Shown one piece after another: positions 24,333 through 32,967 of a stretch of DNA of 42,800 nt; the first letter of the stretch is position 1; each line of letters opens with the position of its first letter. The DNA comes from Chloroflexota bacterium (lineage in GTDB: Bacteria; Chloroflexota; Anaerolineae; Caldilineales; Caldilineaceae): contig JAJRVT010000328.1 in assembly GCA_024277175.1 (NCBI GenBank), forward strand, positions 1 to 42,800. Reading direction: 5' to 3'. A program made the position numbers and the translations under genes. The notes beneath the pieces are model-generated. The model saw nothing but the letters and a program-made list of their open reading frames with translations. It did no database searches and was not told the DNA's origin.

Positions 24333-24361
24333 TGGTTACTTCGGCGGGTAGCAAATCCGTT

Positions 24362-24390
24362 TTGCATTCCGCCCCATGAACTGCTACAGT
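24362..24390 (+). promoter_or_regulatory. Probable promoter of the GNAT gene, leaderless type
   Basis: TGCTACAGT (24382-24390) is a -10 with TGn extension, and TTGCAT (24362-24367) is 17 nt further up. Only 7 nt lie between the -10 box and the ATG at 24398, and there is no Shine-Dalgarno. Confidence 0.45.
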
Positions 24391-24397
24391 TTAGCCC

Positions 24398-24892
24398 ATG
24401 AACAGCATCATCACCTATCACCTGGAAATGACGGATCCAGCCCAGTTGAGGCCCTCGCCCCGCGCGCCTGTCGGCTTCGAAACCCGACAGGTGGCGCCTC
24501 CGCAACCGTCCCTGAATCGCTGGTTCTACGCGCAAGTGGGCGCGGAGTGGCAGTGGACCGATCGGCTGTCCTGGAGCGATGACCAGTGGCGGGCATGGGC
24601 GGATCGGCCTGAGTTGGAGACGTGGATCGGCTATCTAAACGACGTCCCCGTCGGCTACTACGAACTGGAGCGCCAGCCCGACGCCAGCGTAGGGATCGCC
24701 TACTTTGGTCTGCTGCCCGCGTTCGTGGGGCGGGGCCTGGGCGGCCCACTCCTGACCCGCGCCATCCAGCGGGCCTGGGCCATGGGCGCCGCGCGGGTCT
24801 GGGTCCACACCTGTACACTGGATCACCCGGCGGCTCTTTCCAACTACCAGGCGCGCGGCCTGCGACTGTATAAAAGCGTGGCGTCCGGGTGA
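24398..24892 (+). CDS. GNAT family N-acetyltransferase
   Basis: 164 residues, single GNAT domain. Strand beta4 is VGIAYFGLLPAFVGRGLGGPLL, with the acetyl-CoA pyrophosphate-binding loop GRGLGG, followed by RVWVHTCTLDHPAALSNYQARGLRLYK, the usual beta5-alpha4 region. The acceptor substrate is unknown. Convergent with the response regulator gene 21 nt downstream. Confidence 0.85.
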   Translation: MNSIITYHLEMTDPAQLRPSPRAPVGFETRQVAPPQPSLNRWFYAQVGAEWQWTDRLSWSDDQWRAWADRPELETWIGYLNDVPVGYYELERQPDASVGIAYFGLLPAFVGRGLGGPLLTRAIQRAWAMGAARVWVHTCTLDHPAALSNYQARGLRLYKSVASG

Positions 24893-24913
24893 AAAAACCA
24901 AATCGAAATGTCA

Positions 24914-25561
24914 TTAGCCGCCATCATCCAGCGGCGCCAGCCCCTGCCGCAAGGCGTAGACCGCAGCCTGAGTGCGATCCTCCAGATACAGCTTGCTGAG
25001 GATGTTGCTTACGTGGGTTTTGACCGTCTTCTCGCTCAGGGACAAATTGGCGGCGATGGTTTTGTTGTTGCGCCCCAGGGCGATCTCGCGTAGCACCTCC
25101 AGTTCCCGGCTGGTCAGCGCATTCACCGAAATCTGCGCCCCTGACACCTCATCCATCAGACGCCGAGCCACGCGGGGATGTAGCCGCGCCTCCTGCCGCG
25201 CCGCTGCCCTGATGGCGTCCACCACCTCATCAGGGGACGCACTCTTCAGCAGGTAGCTCAACGCACCGGCCTTGATGGCGGGGAATACCATGGCGTCCTG
25301 ATGGTGGCTGGTCAGGATCACCACCTGCGTCCCAGGGCTGATCTCCCGGATGCGTCGGGTCGCTTCGATGCCGTCGACGCCTGGCATGTTCAGGTCCATC
25401 AACACCACGTCAGGGCGGGCGTCGATGACAAGGGCGATGGCTTCCGCCCCGCCGTTGGCCATGCCTGCGACCTCGATATCCTCTTGTGCATCCAATAGGT
25501 ACTTCATGCCCTGTTGCACAACGGGATGATCATCGGCGATGAGGACGGTGATCGGACTCAT
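24914..25561 (-). CDS. NarL/LuxR-family response regulator
   Basis: 215 residues. Receiver domain (1 to about 120) with acidic pair Asp10-Asp11, phospho-acceptor Asp56 in VVLMDLNMPG, Thr in ILTSHH and Lys in LLKSA. Helix-turn-helix of LuxR type (about 148-210) with LTSRELEVLREIALGRNNKTIAANLSLSEKTVKTHVSNIL. The ATG overlaps the stop codon of the histidine kinase gene by 4 nt, so the two form a cognate pair. Targets unknown. Confidence 0.92.
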   Translation of the reverse strand: MSPITVLIADDHPVVQQGMKYLLDAQEDIEVAGMANGGAEAIALVIDARPDVVLMDLNMPGVDGIEATRRIREISPGTQVVILTSHHQDAMVFPAIKAGALSYLLKSASPDEVVDAIRAAARQEARLHPRVARRLMDEVSGAQISVNALTSRELEVLREIALGRNNKTIAANLSLSEKTVKTHVSNILSKLYLEDRTQAAVYALRQGLAPLDDGG

Positions 25562-27009
25562 AGCGTTTTCTCCAGTGGAATGATAACGATCACGCGGGTT
25601 CCGCGCCCTGGATGACTTTCAACGGTGCAGCTCCCTTGCAGATCCGCGGCCCGTTGCTTCATATTGCGAAGACCAGCGGCGGCGGCAATAGACGTCGAAG
25701 CGTCAAACCCCCGGCCATCATCCCCGATCTCGACCCGCAGTTCATCCCGGGAAAAGGACAGAATGACCTCGACGGATGAAGCATCGGCATGTTTACTCAC
25801 ATTCTGCAAGGCTTCCTGAACGATACGGTATGCCGCCTGCTCCACCTTGAAGGGCAGAGGACGAGCTTCACGCGCTTCAAAGGAAAGATTGACGCCGGTC
25901 TGATGCGACCATAGCGCGCAAAGCGCCTCTGTGGCCGCGGTAAGTCCCATGTCCTGTAAAGACGGAGGCTGCAACTGACGGATGATATGGTCGAGCTCGA
26001 CCTGGATGGACTGGGTTTGGATCATGACCTCATCCAGGCGTTGCCGGGCCAGATCGGAGTCGACGCCGAGCAAGGGACGGATGGACCCCAGGGTGAGGTT
26101 GAGCCCGAACAACTGTTGCTTGACGGCGTCGTGCAGCTCCCGGCCCAGGCGGTTGCGTTCTTCCAGCTTCGCCCACTCCTCCGCCTCCTCCGCCCACTGG
26201 GCGTTCCTCTCCGCCAGCCATTGCAATTCCTGCATCTGGCGGGCGATGGTGTCGGCCATGGCGTTGAACTGCCTGCCAAGCTGGGCGATCTCGTCATCGC
26301 CCGACAAGGTCACCCGCCGATCCAGTTGACCAGCCGCAAAGGCGGCGCTGGCGGAATGAATGGCGTCCAGGCGTTTGCCAAAACGGCGCGCCAGCCAGTA
26401 CCCCATGACGCCCGAAAGGAGAATGGCGATGAGTCCCATCCCCATGCTCACGGCGATAACAGTCCAGGCGGTCTGTTGAAACCGATAGGCATTGTCCCAG
26501 CCGCCCGAATGGAAGTAAACCCAGCCTTCCTGCCGATCCCCCGAGTCCCAGATGGGGGCCAGGCCGATATGGCGGTTATCGATGTTGGCAAAGACGACTT
26601 CCCCCTGGCTGGCCCGCCGGAGAACATCGGCGTTCAGGCCGGGAGGCGGGTCGTCCAGCACATGACCGCCCACCGGATAACGCCCGGGGAAATTGCTACC
26701 CAGGATCTCGCCATCTGCGGAGATAATAATCAGCCAGTCATCCAGCTCGGGTGGCAGGCCATCGGTTTCCAAGACGGGTGAAAATTCCAGACCCACGAAC
26801 TCATTAACCGGCGCCCCCGCGCCCTCGGTTGATGACCAGTCAGCGAAATCAGCTGCATAGTTCTCCGCCACGACCCCCGCCCAGCGCGCGCTCCAATCGC
26901 TTTGCAGGTAGATGGCGTATCCCCCCAGGATGCCGACGACCAGAATCAGCACCGAGACCACTGTCACCAGCAGATGAGAAATCGTTAGTTGTCGCTGCAA
27001 TCCTCGCAT
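25558..27009 (-). CDS. Sensor histidine kinase, HisKA_3 (NarX/DesK-like) type
   Basis: 483 residues. Two membrane helices (about 10-35 and 182-206) bracket an extracellular sensor region of about 145 residues, then HAMP (about 207-260), a dimerisation helix with ERNRLGRELHDAVKQQL (phospho-His293), and the HATPase domain with DDGRGFD and AAGLRNMKQRA (N and G boxes). It phosphorylates the response regulator encoded immediately downstream. The -10 box TATAAT at 27076-27071 sits in a hairpin repeat 60 nt upstream. Signal unknown. Confidence 0.92.
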   Translation of the reverse strand: MRGLQRQLTISHLLVTVVSVLILVVGILGGYAIYLQSDWSARWAGVVAENYAADFADWSSTEGAGAPVNEFVGLEFSPVLETDGLPPELDDWLIIISADGEILGSNFPGRYPVGGHVLDDPPPGLNADVLRRASQGEVVFANIDNRHIGLAPIWDSGDRQEGWVYFHSGGWDNAYRFQQTAWTVIAVSMGMGLIAILLSGVMGYWLARRFGKRLDAIHSASAAFAAGQLDRRVTLSGDDEIAQLGRQFNAMADTIARQMQELQWLAERNAQWAEEAEEWAKLEERNRLGRELHDAVKQQLFGLNLTLGSIRPLLGVDSDLARQRLDEVMIQTQSIQVELDHIIRQLQPPSLQDMGLTAATEALCALWSHQTGVNLSFEAREARPLPFKVEQAAYRIVQEALQNVSKHADASSVEVILSFSRDELRVEIGDDGRGFDASTSIAAAAGLRNMKQRAADLQGSCTVESHPGRGTRVIVIIPLEKTL

Positions 27010-27035
27010 AACTCACCTTGATGAATTCAGAAACG

Positions 27036-27076
27036 AATTCGGGGACGTCCTGGCGCTGGGACGTCCCCGAATTATA
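27036..27076 (-). promoter_or_regulatory. Perfect 15-bp hairpin (ACGTCCC family) overlapping a TATAAT box of the histidine kinase gene
   Basis: AATTCGGGGACGTCC (27036-27050) and GGACGTCCCCGAATT (27059-27073) form a perfect stem with an 8-nt loop. On the minus strand TATAAT occupies 27076-27071, overlapping the outer edge of the right arm, so transcription of the kinase operon would begin within the hairpin. It also lies just beyond the 3' end of the protease gene and could end that transcript (no T run seen). Confidence 0.6.
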
Positions 27077-27097
27077 GCCTGTTTTGTTGGTTGCCTG

Positions 27098-28360
27098 CTA
27101 ATTGATCAGGCTGATCACCGCTGCGAGCAGTTCATCATACGACAGCACGCCATCGATGAAGATCAGTTGCCCGTCGACAACAAAAGTGGCATACCAGAAG
27201 GCGCCGTGGCGGTCGCTCCCATCCTCGATCAACACGGGCACGTCGCGCGCCTGGGTGATCTGGCCAATCGCTTCGTCGCCCTCTTCAGCCATCCACTCCG
27301 CCAGCGACGAATAATCGGCATCAAAAACGCTTACGTCCACATAGTCGCCATCCCGGGTCTCGAAGTAGGCCACCCGCTCGCCCTGATCGTTCTGGGCGTC
27401 GATCAGAGAATAGCCAGCAGGCAGAGCCGTCTCAGCCGGATCAATTGACGCCGAATCGGAGGGGGAAGGTGAAGTAGGGCGGACGGTGGGGGCAGAGTCG
27501 GCATTGGTCCCGTCTATCTGGGTTTTGATCCAATGCTCGTACTCGGTAAGTCGGGTGTAAACGCCGTAGCTCTGGGGCAGGCCGCAGCCGTCTCCTCCCC
27601 AACTGGTGATCCCGATCTGAACCGCTTTTCCACCGGCGGCGGGCACGAACAGAGGACCGCCGCTATCGCCCTCGCATGAGTCTGCACCGCCTTGGGGAAG
27701 CCCGGCGCAGAGTTCATCAGCCTGGATATCGCCATCATGTGCAACCTGACACGCCTGTTGCGGCACCACTGGCACATCCACGCTATACAATTTATCGGTA
27801 ACGTCCAGGCCCTTTTCGGGAACCCGTCCCCAGCCGGCGATCCGAGCCAGCACGCCCGGATCATCGGCCGCGGCATTGGCGGCGTCGATGAGAGAGATGG
27901 GCCGCCCGGCGGCCGTCGGACGGTTAAGTTCGATCAAGGCGATGTCATTGGCCTGTCCATCCTGCTCATTTACGTACCCGGGGTGGGGAATGATACGTTT
28001 TGCGCCAATGCGCTCACCCTGATCGGAAGTGAGCTGGTAGCGCCCGACAACGACATCGACCGAGGTCGGCGATTGATCTTCCACGCAATGAGCGGCCGTC
28101 AAGATCCACTGAGGCGCGATGAGCGATGCACCACAGAACTGCCCCTCCCGGACATTCGGCTCGCCGACATCCACCAGGACGGCCATCCAGGGTTGGGCGC
28201 CCGACTGAGCCGGCGTCTTACCCGTACGTTCATCCAACCCGCTTTGTTGGAATGCCTGTCCGCTAGCAACGGAAGGGGCGTGGTTGATCACCAATGATGC
28301 ACTGAGCATCAGCAGCAGCAACGTCAGCAGAATGGCCGTGCGTTTTGCCATAGTTTTCAT
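27098..28360 (-). CDS. Secreted trypsin-like (S1A) serine protease
   Basis: 420 residues. Signal peptide (about 1-32, TAILLTLLLLMLSASLV). The S1 chymotrypsin-fold domain (about 48-275) carries the triad His91 (LTAAHC), Asp139 (NDIAL) and Ser233 (GDSGGP). Asp227, six residues before the catalytic Ser, matches the trypsin S1-pocket Asp, so cleavage after Lys/Arg is expected. Cys residues placed as in trypsins suggest disulphides. A C-terminal ~130-residue region begins after a Thr/Ser/Pro linker and is not recognised. The ATG at 28360 has AGGAG upstream; a longer open frame to 28498 has no export signal at its N-terminus. Confidence 0.88.
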   Translation of the reverse strand: MKTMAKRTAILLTLLLLMLSASLVINHAPSVASGQAFQQSGLDERTGKTPAQSGAQPWMAVLVDVGEPNVREGQFCGASLIAPQWILTAAHCVEDQSPTSVDVVVGRYQLTSDQGERIGAKRIIPHPGYVNEQDGQANDIALIELNRPTAAGRPISLIDAANAAADDPGVLARIAGWGRVPEKGLDVTDKLYSVDVPVVPQQACQVAHDGDIQADELCAGLPQGGADSCEGDSGGPLFVPAAGGKAVQIGITSWGGDGCGLPQSYGVYTRLTEYEHWIKTQIDGTNADSAPTVRPTSPSPSDSASIDPAETALPAGYSLIDAQNDQGERVAYFETRDGDYVDVSVFDADYSSLAEWMAEEGDEAIGQITQARDVPVLIEDGSDRHGAFWYATFVVDGQLIFIDGVLSYDELLAAVISLIN

Positions 28361-28670
28361 AGTGCATACTCCTATAGTATAGCCCTGCAAATAAGGTTGA
28401 ACTGTCAACGAACAGAGCGTAACAGGTTTTTGCCTCGGTGACATCAGGCCCTGGATGTATTTTTTATTGAGACTTTTGGCGTAGAAGGATCTCATCACAG
28501 CCGGGATGAGATAGGCTCAGGTTGATGGTCAGGAGATTGTTTTTGAGGCCCGATCTGGTGTATAATGAAATTAGTCACAAACGCCGTGAAACATGGTTAT
28601 TCCAGATGATCTGTCCCTGGCCTGCGAGTGGCGTCCAAACGCAAAACCAGACAAGAAAGGAACGTGACCG
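28361..28670. promoter_or_regulatory. Divergent promoter region between protease and HEAT-repeat genes
   Basis: Toward the protease there is TATACT (28381-28376) overlapping AGGAG, with TTGACA 21 nt further up (28408-28403), an over-long spacing; the inverted repeat GTTGA-ACTG-TCAAC (28396-28409) covers that TTGACA. Toward the HEAT gene TTGTTT (28537-28542) and TATAAT (28561-28566) are 18 nt apart. No additional ORF is supported. Confidence 0.45.
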
Positions 28671-29174
28671 ATGTCTGACATAAATGCCCTGGTTGCGGAA
28701 TTAAGCGATCATGATGGATTCACCCGCCAAAAAGCGCGCCTCGAATTGGAAAAAATTGGCGATCCGGCAGTCGACGCCCTGATCGGCGTGTTGCAGACCC
28801 AAAGCGGCCCCGCGGTGTGGGAAGCGGCAAAAGCGCTGATCAAGATCCGCAGCCCCAAGGCGGCCCCGGCCTTGGTCGAAACCCTGGAGAACAACGACCC
28901 CGGCGTGCGCTGGGTCGCATCCGAGGCCCTGACTGCGCTAGGCATGCACGGCCTGGAACCGCTTATGGCCGCGCTGGCAAGCAGGTCCACGTCCGGCACG
29001 CTGCGCGACGGCGCGCACCATGTGCTGAATATGCTGATCACCAAGAACTACCTGCTAGACAGGTACGCGGAGATGGTCAAGCCTGTATTGGCCGCGCTGG
29101 ATAGCCCCGAACGGGTGGCCAGCGTGCAGAGCGCCGCCCACGAAGCCCTGGAACAGTTACGGGCTGCCGCGTGA
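28671..29174 (+). CDS. HEAT-repeat protein
   Basis: 167 residues, almost entirely alpha-helical HEAT/PBS-lyase-like repeats: ALVAELSDHDGFTRQKARLELEKIGDPAVDALIGVL, then GPAVWEAAKALIKIRSPKAAPALVETL, DPGVRWVASEALTALG and a last repeat near 130-165. Such proteins are scaffolds; no enzymatic residues are seen. AAAGGA precedes the ATG by about 9 nt. Confidence 0.8.
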   Translation: MSDINALVAELSDHDGFTRQKARLELEKIGDPAVDALIGVLQTQSGPAVWEAAKALIKIRSPKAAPALVETLENNDPGVRWVASEALTALGMHGLEPLMAALASRSTSGTLRDGAHHVLNMLITKNYLLDRYAEMVKPVLAALDSPERVASVQSAAHEALEQLRAAA

Positions 29175-29279
29175 CAGACGACGAGACAGCAGGCTGTAGG
29201 GCAACATGAGTGTTGCGAAACGCAGCCAACTCGGCCTGATCAGAGACAACATGTATGGTATGGTACAGAAATGTGAATG

Positions 29280-29325
29280 ACGTCCCCGGCTTGCGGCGCT
29301 GAATCCGGCCGCAAGCCGGGGGCGT
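29280..29325. repeat. Hairpin repeat, ACGTCCC family
   Basis: CCCCGGCTTGCGG (29284-29296) is exactly complementary to CCGCAAGCCGGGG (29309-29321), extended by ACGT/GCGT-like ends. It lies between the HEAT gene and the membrane subtilase gene and may terminate the former. Confidence 0.7.
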
Positions 29326-29377
29326 TGCGCGATCGCTTACCCACCCTGCTTCACATCAGATCACATCATGTCGCATT

Positions 29378-31840
29378 ATGTCAATTGGCTCATCCAACAT
29401 ATCGATCCCGCACGAGCCGTCAGGCGACGTTACGGCACTGCGCATCTCCTGGCCGGGTAGACTTCTGCTCGCGCTTGTCTTTCTGTGGGTGACAGGCGTG
29501 GCCTTCGCTGTTCAATTTCGGACCTGGGCGGCTCCTGTCATTGGCCTGGGGGACCTGTCCGCGGTCAACCAGATGCTGCTCCAGGTTGCGCTCACCCTTC
29601 CGCCCCTGCTTCTGCTGGCCTGGCGCCGGCGACGGCCGCGCCCTGGGGCCATGCTCCGCGCCTGGCTGTGGGCTGCGTTCTACCTGCTGGCGCTGACGCC
29701 GGCCCGCCTGTGGCCGCCGGCCGAGAGTCAGTGGGTCCTGCTGACGCAACTGGTCGTCAACCTCCTGATCCTGGCCCTGATCTGGCGCTTCTGGCGCGAT
29801 GACCCCGGCCAGCGAACGACGGGGCGTTGGGGCTATGCGCCCGCCCTGAGCCTAGCCGCGCTCTTCGCCTATCCCTGGCTGGCCTGGGGTTCCCTGGGAT
29901 CCTTCCTGGACACGCTCATCGCCCTGGCCCTGGGCCTGACCACCGGCATTATCACTGCGCGCATCATCGGCCACACTTGGCTGGCCAGCCTGGAGCTCGA
30001 AGCCCACGGGCCGGGCCGGGACCTCTTCACCGGCGGGTTGACCATGGGCGCAACGCTGGTCATCCTGCTGAGCGGAATCAGCCTCAACGGCGTCCAGTTG
30101 TTGCTCATGACGAGCGTGTCCGCCTTGGCCTGGGCCGCCATAGCTCTGAGTCGCAGCGAGAAGCGCCACACCTGGCGGCCCGCGGCCCTGCTCTTGGGGC
30201 TGGCCATGGCCGCTATCCTGGCCCTGATCGACAGTGACGCGGTGGGGATCATCGCCATGGACCCGCTCTTGCGCTGGGCAGCGCAGGCCGCGGGCCTCTC
30301 TATCCTCGTGGGCTGGCTGGCCGGGATTATCGCTATGATCGGTTTTCGCAGTTGGGGAAAGCCGTACAACCTGCGCGTCGCAGCCGTCGTCACGGCGCTT
30401 CTCTGGATCGGGGGCGTGGCGATCTACTTCACCGCCGGACAGCCTGGTTTTTACGGCGACCGCATCTTCGTCATCCTGGAGGAGCAGGCCGACGTCAGCG
30501 CGGCCGCGGCCATAGATGACTATGACGCCCGGCGCGAGTTCGTCTACAGCGCCCTGGTGCAACACGCCAACCAGAGCCAGGCTGGCCTGCGCCAAACTCT
30601 GGACCGCTTAGGCGTCGCCTATACGCCCTACTATCTGGTCAACGGTCTGGAGGTGGACGGCGGGCTGCTGACCTCGCTACTCCTGCGCACCCGCCCGGAG
30701 GTGAATCGCATCCTGCCCAGCCCGGTCATGCGCCCCTTGCCCGAGCCCACGAAGCCAGGCAAATCCCAGATCAACCCGCCCGCGGAACCCCAGTGGAACC
30801 TGACCAATATCGGCGCAGACCGGGTGTGGACCGAGTTCGGCGTCCGCGGCCAGGGCGTGACCATTGGCCAGTCCGACTCAGGCGTGGATTGGAAGCATCC
30901 GGAGGTGCGCGCGGCCTATCGCGGCGGAGAAGGCGACCACGATTACAACTGGCTGGACCCATGGACCCACACCGGGGAGCCGACCGACTACGGCGGTCAC
31001 GGCACCCACACCCTGGGATCCATCCTGGGAGAAACAGTGGGCGTAGCGCCGGACGCGACCTGGTACGCATGCGCCAATTTGCAGCGCAACCTGGGCAACC
31101 CGGCCCTCTACCTGGCCTGCATGCAGTTCATGCTCGCGCCCTATCCCCAGAACGGCGACCCGTTCACCGACGGCGATCCCACCCGCTCGGCCAACGTGCT
31201 CAACAACTCGTGGGGGTGCCCGGAGGAGTACGAGGGCTGTGACCCCGAGTCCCTGCTGCCGGCCGTGCGCGCGCTGCGGACCGCCGGCATATTCGTGGTG
31301 GCGTCGGCCGGCAATGACGGGCCCGCTTGCAACACGGTGCGAGATCCCATCGCCATCTATGACGAATCCTTCAGCGTGGGGGCGGTGGACCAGGCCAACA
31401 ACCTGGCCCCGTTCAGCAGCGCCGGCCCGGTGACGGTGGACGGCAGCGGGCGCACCAAGCCGGATATCCTGGCCCCGGGCGTGGACGTCCTCTCCGCGAT
31501 CCCCGGGGACGGTTATACGGAATACAGCGGCACGTCCATGGCCGGTCCCCACGTGGCCGGGGTGGTGGCGCTGCTCTGGTCGGCCAACCCGGACCTGGTG
31601 GGCGACATCGACCGCACCGAGCAGATCCTGATCGCGACGGCCACCTCCTTCAGCGGAACGTTGGCCGCGGACAGCTTCTTCCTTCCCTCTGAGCCTGCGG
31701 AAGGGCTGGAGGCCGATAGCGCAGCCCAGGGTGACGCCTGTCTCTACCAGGTCGACATCAGCCAGCGGCCCAACAACGTCGCCGGCTATGGCGTCGTCAA
31801 CGCCTACGAGGCGGTCAAACGCGCACTGGAAGAACAATAA
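29378..31840 (+). CDS. Membrane-integrated subtilisin-like serine protease (S8)
   Basis: 820 residues. The N-terminal part (about 25-365) is polytopic, with roughly nine or ten hydrophobic helices. Residues about 365-455 look like an I9-type propeptide (RIFVILEEQADVSAAAAIDDYD...LRQTLDRLGV). The S8 domain (about 470-820) has Asp500 (SDSGVD), His541 (GGHGTHT), an oxyanion Asn in NNSWG, and Ser720 (GTSMAGPHVAG). Most bacterial subtilases have only a signal peptide, so this fusion is unusual; the protease should lie on the outer face if the helix number places it there. The start ATG has no ribosome site nearby. Confidence 0.85.
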   Translation: MSIGSSNISIPHEPSGDVTALRISWPGRLLLALVFLWVTGVAFAVQFRTWAAPVIGLGDLSAVNQMLLQVALTLPPLLLLAWRRRRPRPGAMLRAWLWAAFYLLALTPARLWPPAESQWVLLTQLVVNLLILALIWRFWRDDPGQRTTGRWGYAPALSLAALFAYPWLAWGSLGSFLDTLIALALGLTTGIITARIIGHTWLASLELEAHGPGRDLFTGGLTMGATLVILLSGISLNGVQLLLMTSVSALAWAAIALSRSEKRHTWRPAALLLGLAMAAILALIDSDAVGIIAMDPLLRWAAQAAGLSILVGWLAGIIAMIGFRSWGKPYNLRVAAVVTALLWIGGVAIYFTAGQPGFYGDRIFVILEEQADVSAAAAIDDYDARREFVYSALVQHANQSQAGLRQTLDRLGVAYTPYYLVNGLEVDGGLLTSLLLRTRPEVNRILPSPVMRPLPEPTKPGKSQINPPAEPQWNLTNIGADRVWTEFGVRGQGVTIGQSDSGVDWKHPEVRAAYRGGEGDHDYNWLDPWTHTGEPTDYGGHGTHTLGSILGETVGVAPDATWYACANLQRNLGNPALYLACMQFMLAPYPQNGDPFTDGDPTRSANVLNNSWGCPEEYEGCDPESLLPAVRALRTAGIFVVASAGNDGPACNTVRDPIAIYDESFSVGAVDQANNLAPFSSAGPVTVDGSGRTKPDILAPGVDVLSAIPGDGYTEYSGTSMAGPHVAGVVALLWSANPDLVGDIDRTEQILIATATSFSGTLAADSFFLPSEPAEGLEADSAAQGDACLYQVDISQRPNNVAGYGVVNAYEAVKRALEEQ

Positions 31841-31867
31841 GGCCGCTCCAAGAAATTGAATCCCGCG

Positions 31868-31937
31868 TAACGTCCCCGGCACGGGCCAGATGTCCTCTGG
31901 TAGGCGTCGAAATCAGTGGCCCGTGCCGGGGACGTTA
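31868..31937. repeat. Perfect 21-bp inverted repeat, ACGTCCC family
   Basis: The arm holding AACGTCCCCGGCACGGGCCA (31868-31888) is matched exactly by its reverse complement at 31917-31937, with a 28-nt loop. It stands between convergent genes, 28 nt after the subtilase stop codon. Its ends match the repeats at 27036 and 29280. Confidence 0.8.
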
Positions 31938-31952
31938 AATCTCAGAATGGCC

Positions 31953-31978
31953 TAATCCGCTCAATCTGCGTTCTATTG
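31953..31978. repeat. Half copy of the AATAGAACGC-family repeat
   Basis: Only the right arm (TAATCCGCTCAATCTGCG plus TTCTATT) is present, directly downstream of the 31868 hairpin and 9 nt before the end of the oxidoreductase gene. The left arm seems lost or replaced by the other repeat. Confidence 0.6.
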
Positions 31979-31986
31979 CTTCTTGA

Positions 31987-32901
31987 TCAGAGCAACGCCT
32001 TGGCCAACGCCTCCAGCTCGCCGATGGCGTCTAGGTCCATCCACTGGAGCATGAGCCGCTCCACGCCGGCCTCGGCCAACGCGGCTACCTGGTCCCGCAC
32101 CGCGGCCGGCGAGCCGACGATGATGCCGCGCCCACGCAACTCTTCGCCGGAGCGGCCGGCCAACTTCTCTTCCACGGCCATGTTGGTGCGCCCGAAGACC
32201 AGCCCCGTCATCAACGAACGGCGCACATCCCCGGGTGCACGGCCCTGAGCAAGCAGCAGTTCATCCAACTGAGCCGACAGCTCGGCGAAGCGCGCGGGCG
32301 TAGCGTAGACTGCGTTCCACTCGTCGGCGAAGCGCGCGGCCAGGGGTAGAGTGCGTCGGGGACCATTGCCGCCGATCAGGATGGGCGGCCCGCTCACGCC
32401 ATCGCGCCGCCGGGGACGGGGCAACAGCACCGCCTCGCGCAGCCTGTAGTAGTCGCCCTGGAAGGTGAACGGTTCATCGCTGCGCAGCAGGCCGGTGATC
32501 ACCTCCAGCCCCTCCTCGAAACGCGCAAAACGGGCCTCCACATCCAGCAGATCGTAGCCGAACATGTGGTGCTCCCGCTCCTGCCAGCCCGCGCCCACGC
32601 CCAGGGTCAGGCGTCCGCCGGCCAGTTCGTCCACATCCCTGGCCATGCGCGCGGTGAAGATGGGGTCCCGGAAGGAAACCGGCGTCACCAGGGGGCCGAA
32701 CTCGATGCGCTTGGTGTTGTCCGCCAGCCAGGCCAGGGAAATCCATAATTCCAGCGAGTCCTTATCCGGCGGGTTGGCGTTGGTGAAATGATCCGAGCGA
32801 TAGATGCCGGCGAAGCCGAGCTTCTCCACCGCGCGGGCGATGGCCTGCCAGCGGGACCAGTTGAGACCGTTCTGGCCTTCGATCATGATGGCGATGTCCA
32901 T
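31987..32901 (-). CDS. LLM-class flavin/F420-dependent oxidoreductase
   Basis: 304 residues, luciferase-like TIM-barrel. Features: start DIAIMIEGQNGLNWSRW, GFAGIYRSDHF, RIEFGPLVTPVSFRDPIFTARMARDVDELAGGRLTLGVGAGWQEREHHMFG, and PPILIGGNGPRRTLPLAARFADEWN. These fit the F420-dependent subgroup (Rv1855c-like), though FMN use cannot be excluded from sequence alone. A -10 box TACAAT (minus strand, 32958-32953) lies 51 nt upstream, next to the end of the SDR gene; GAAAGGAT is the probable ribosome site. Confidence 0.85.
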   Translation of the reverse strand: MDIAIMIEGQNGLNWSRWQAIARAVEKLGFAGIYRSDHFTNANPPDKDSLELWISLAWLADNTKRIEFGPLVTPVSFRDPIFTARMARDVDELAGGRLTLGVGAGWQEREHHMFGYDLLDVEARFARFEEGLEVITGLLRSDEPFTFQGDYYRLREAVLLPRPRRRDGVSGPPILIGGNGPRRTLPLAARFADEWNAVYATPARFAELSAQLDELLLAQGRAPGDVRRSLMTGLVFGRTNMAVEEKLAGRSGEELRGRGIIVGSPAAVRDQVAALAEAGVERLMLQWMDLDAIGELEALAKALL

Positions 32902-32967
32902 GGGTCGATCCTTTCACTTGTTGATGGCGACAAGGGCGGAGAGATCGTCTGTATTGTATCACAAAGA

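Larger units (their letters stand above)
24093..24397. other. Intergenic region with a diverged palindromic repeat and a promoter
   Basis: This 305-nt gap separates divergently read genes. The first 145 nt show no clear signals. Positions 24238-24332 hold a diverged AATAGAACGC-family repeat and 24362-24390 a probable promoter for the acetyltransferase gene. No ORF worth calling. Confidence 0.6.
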
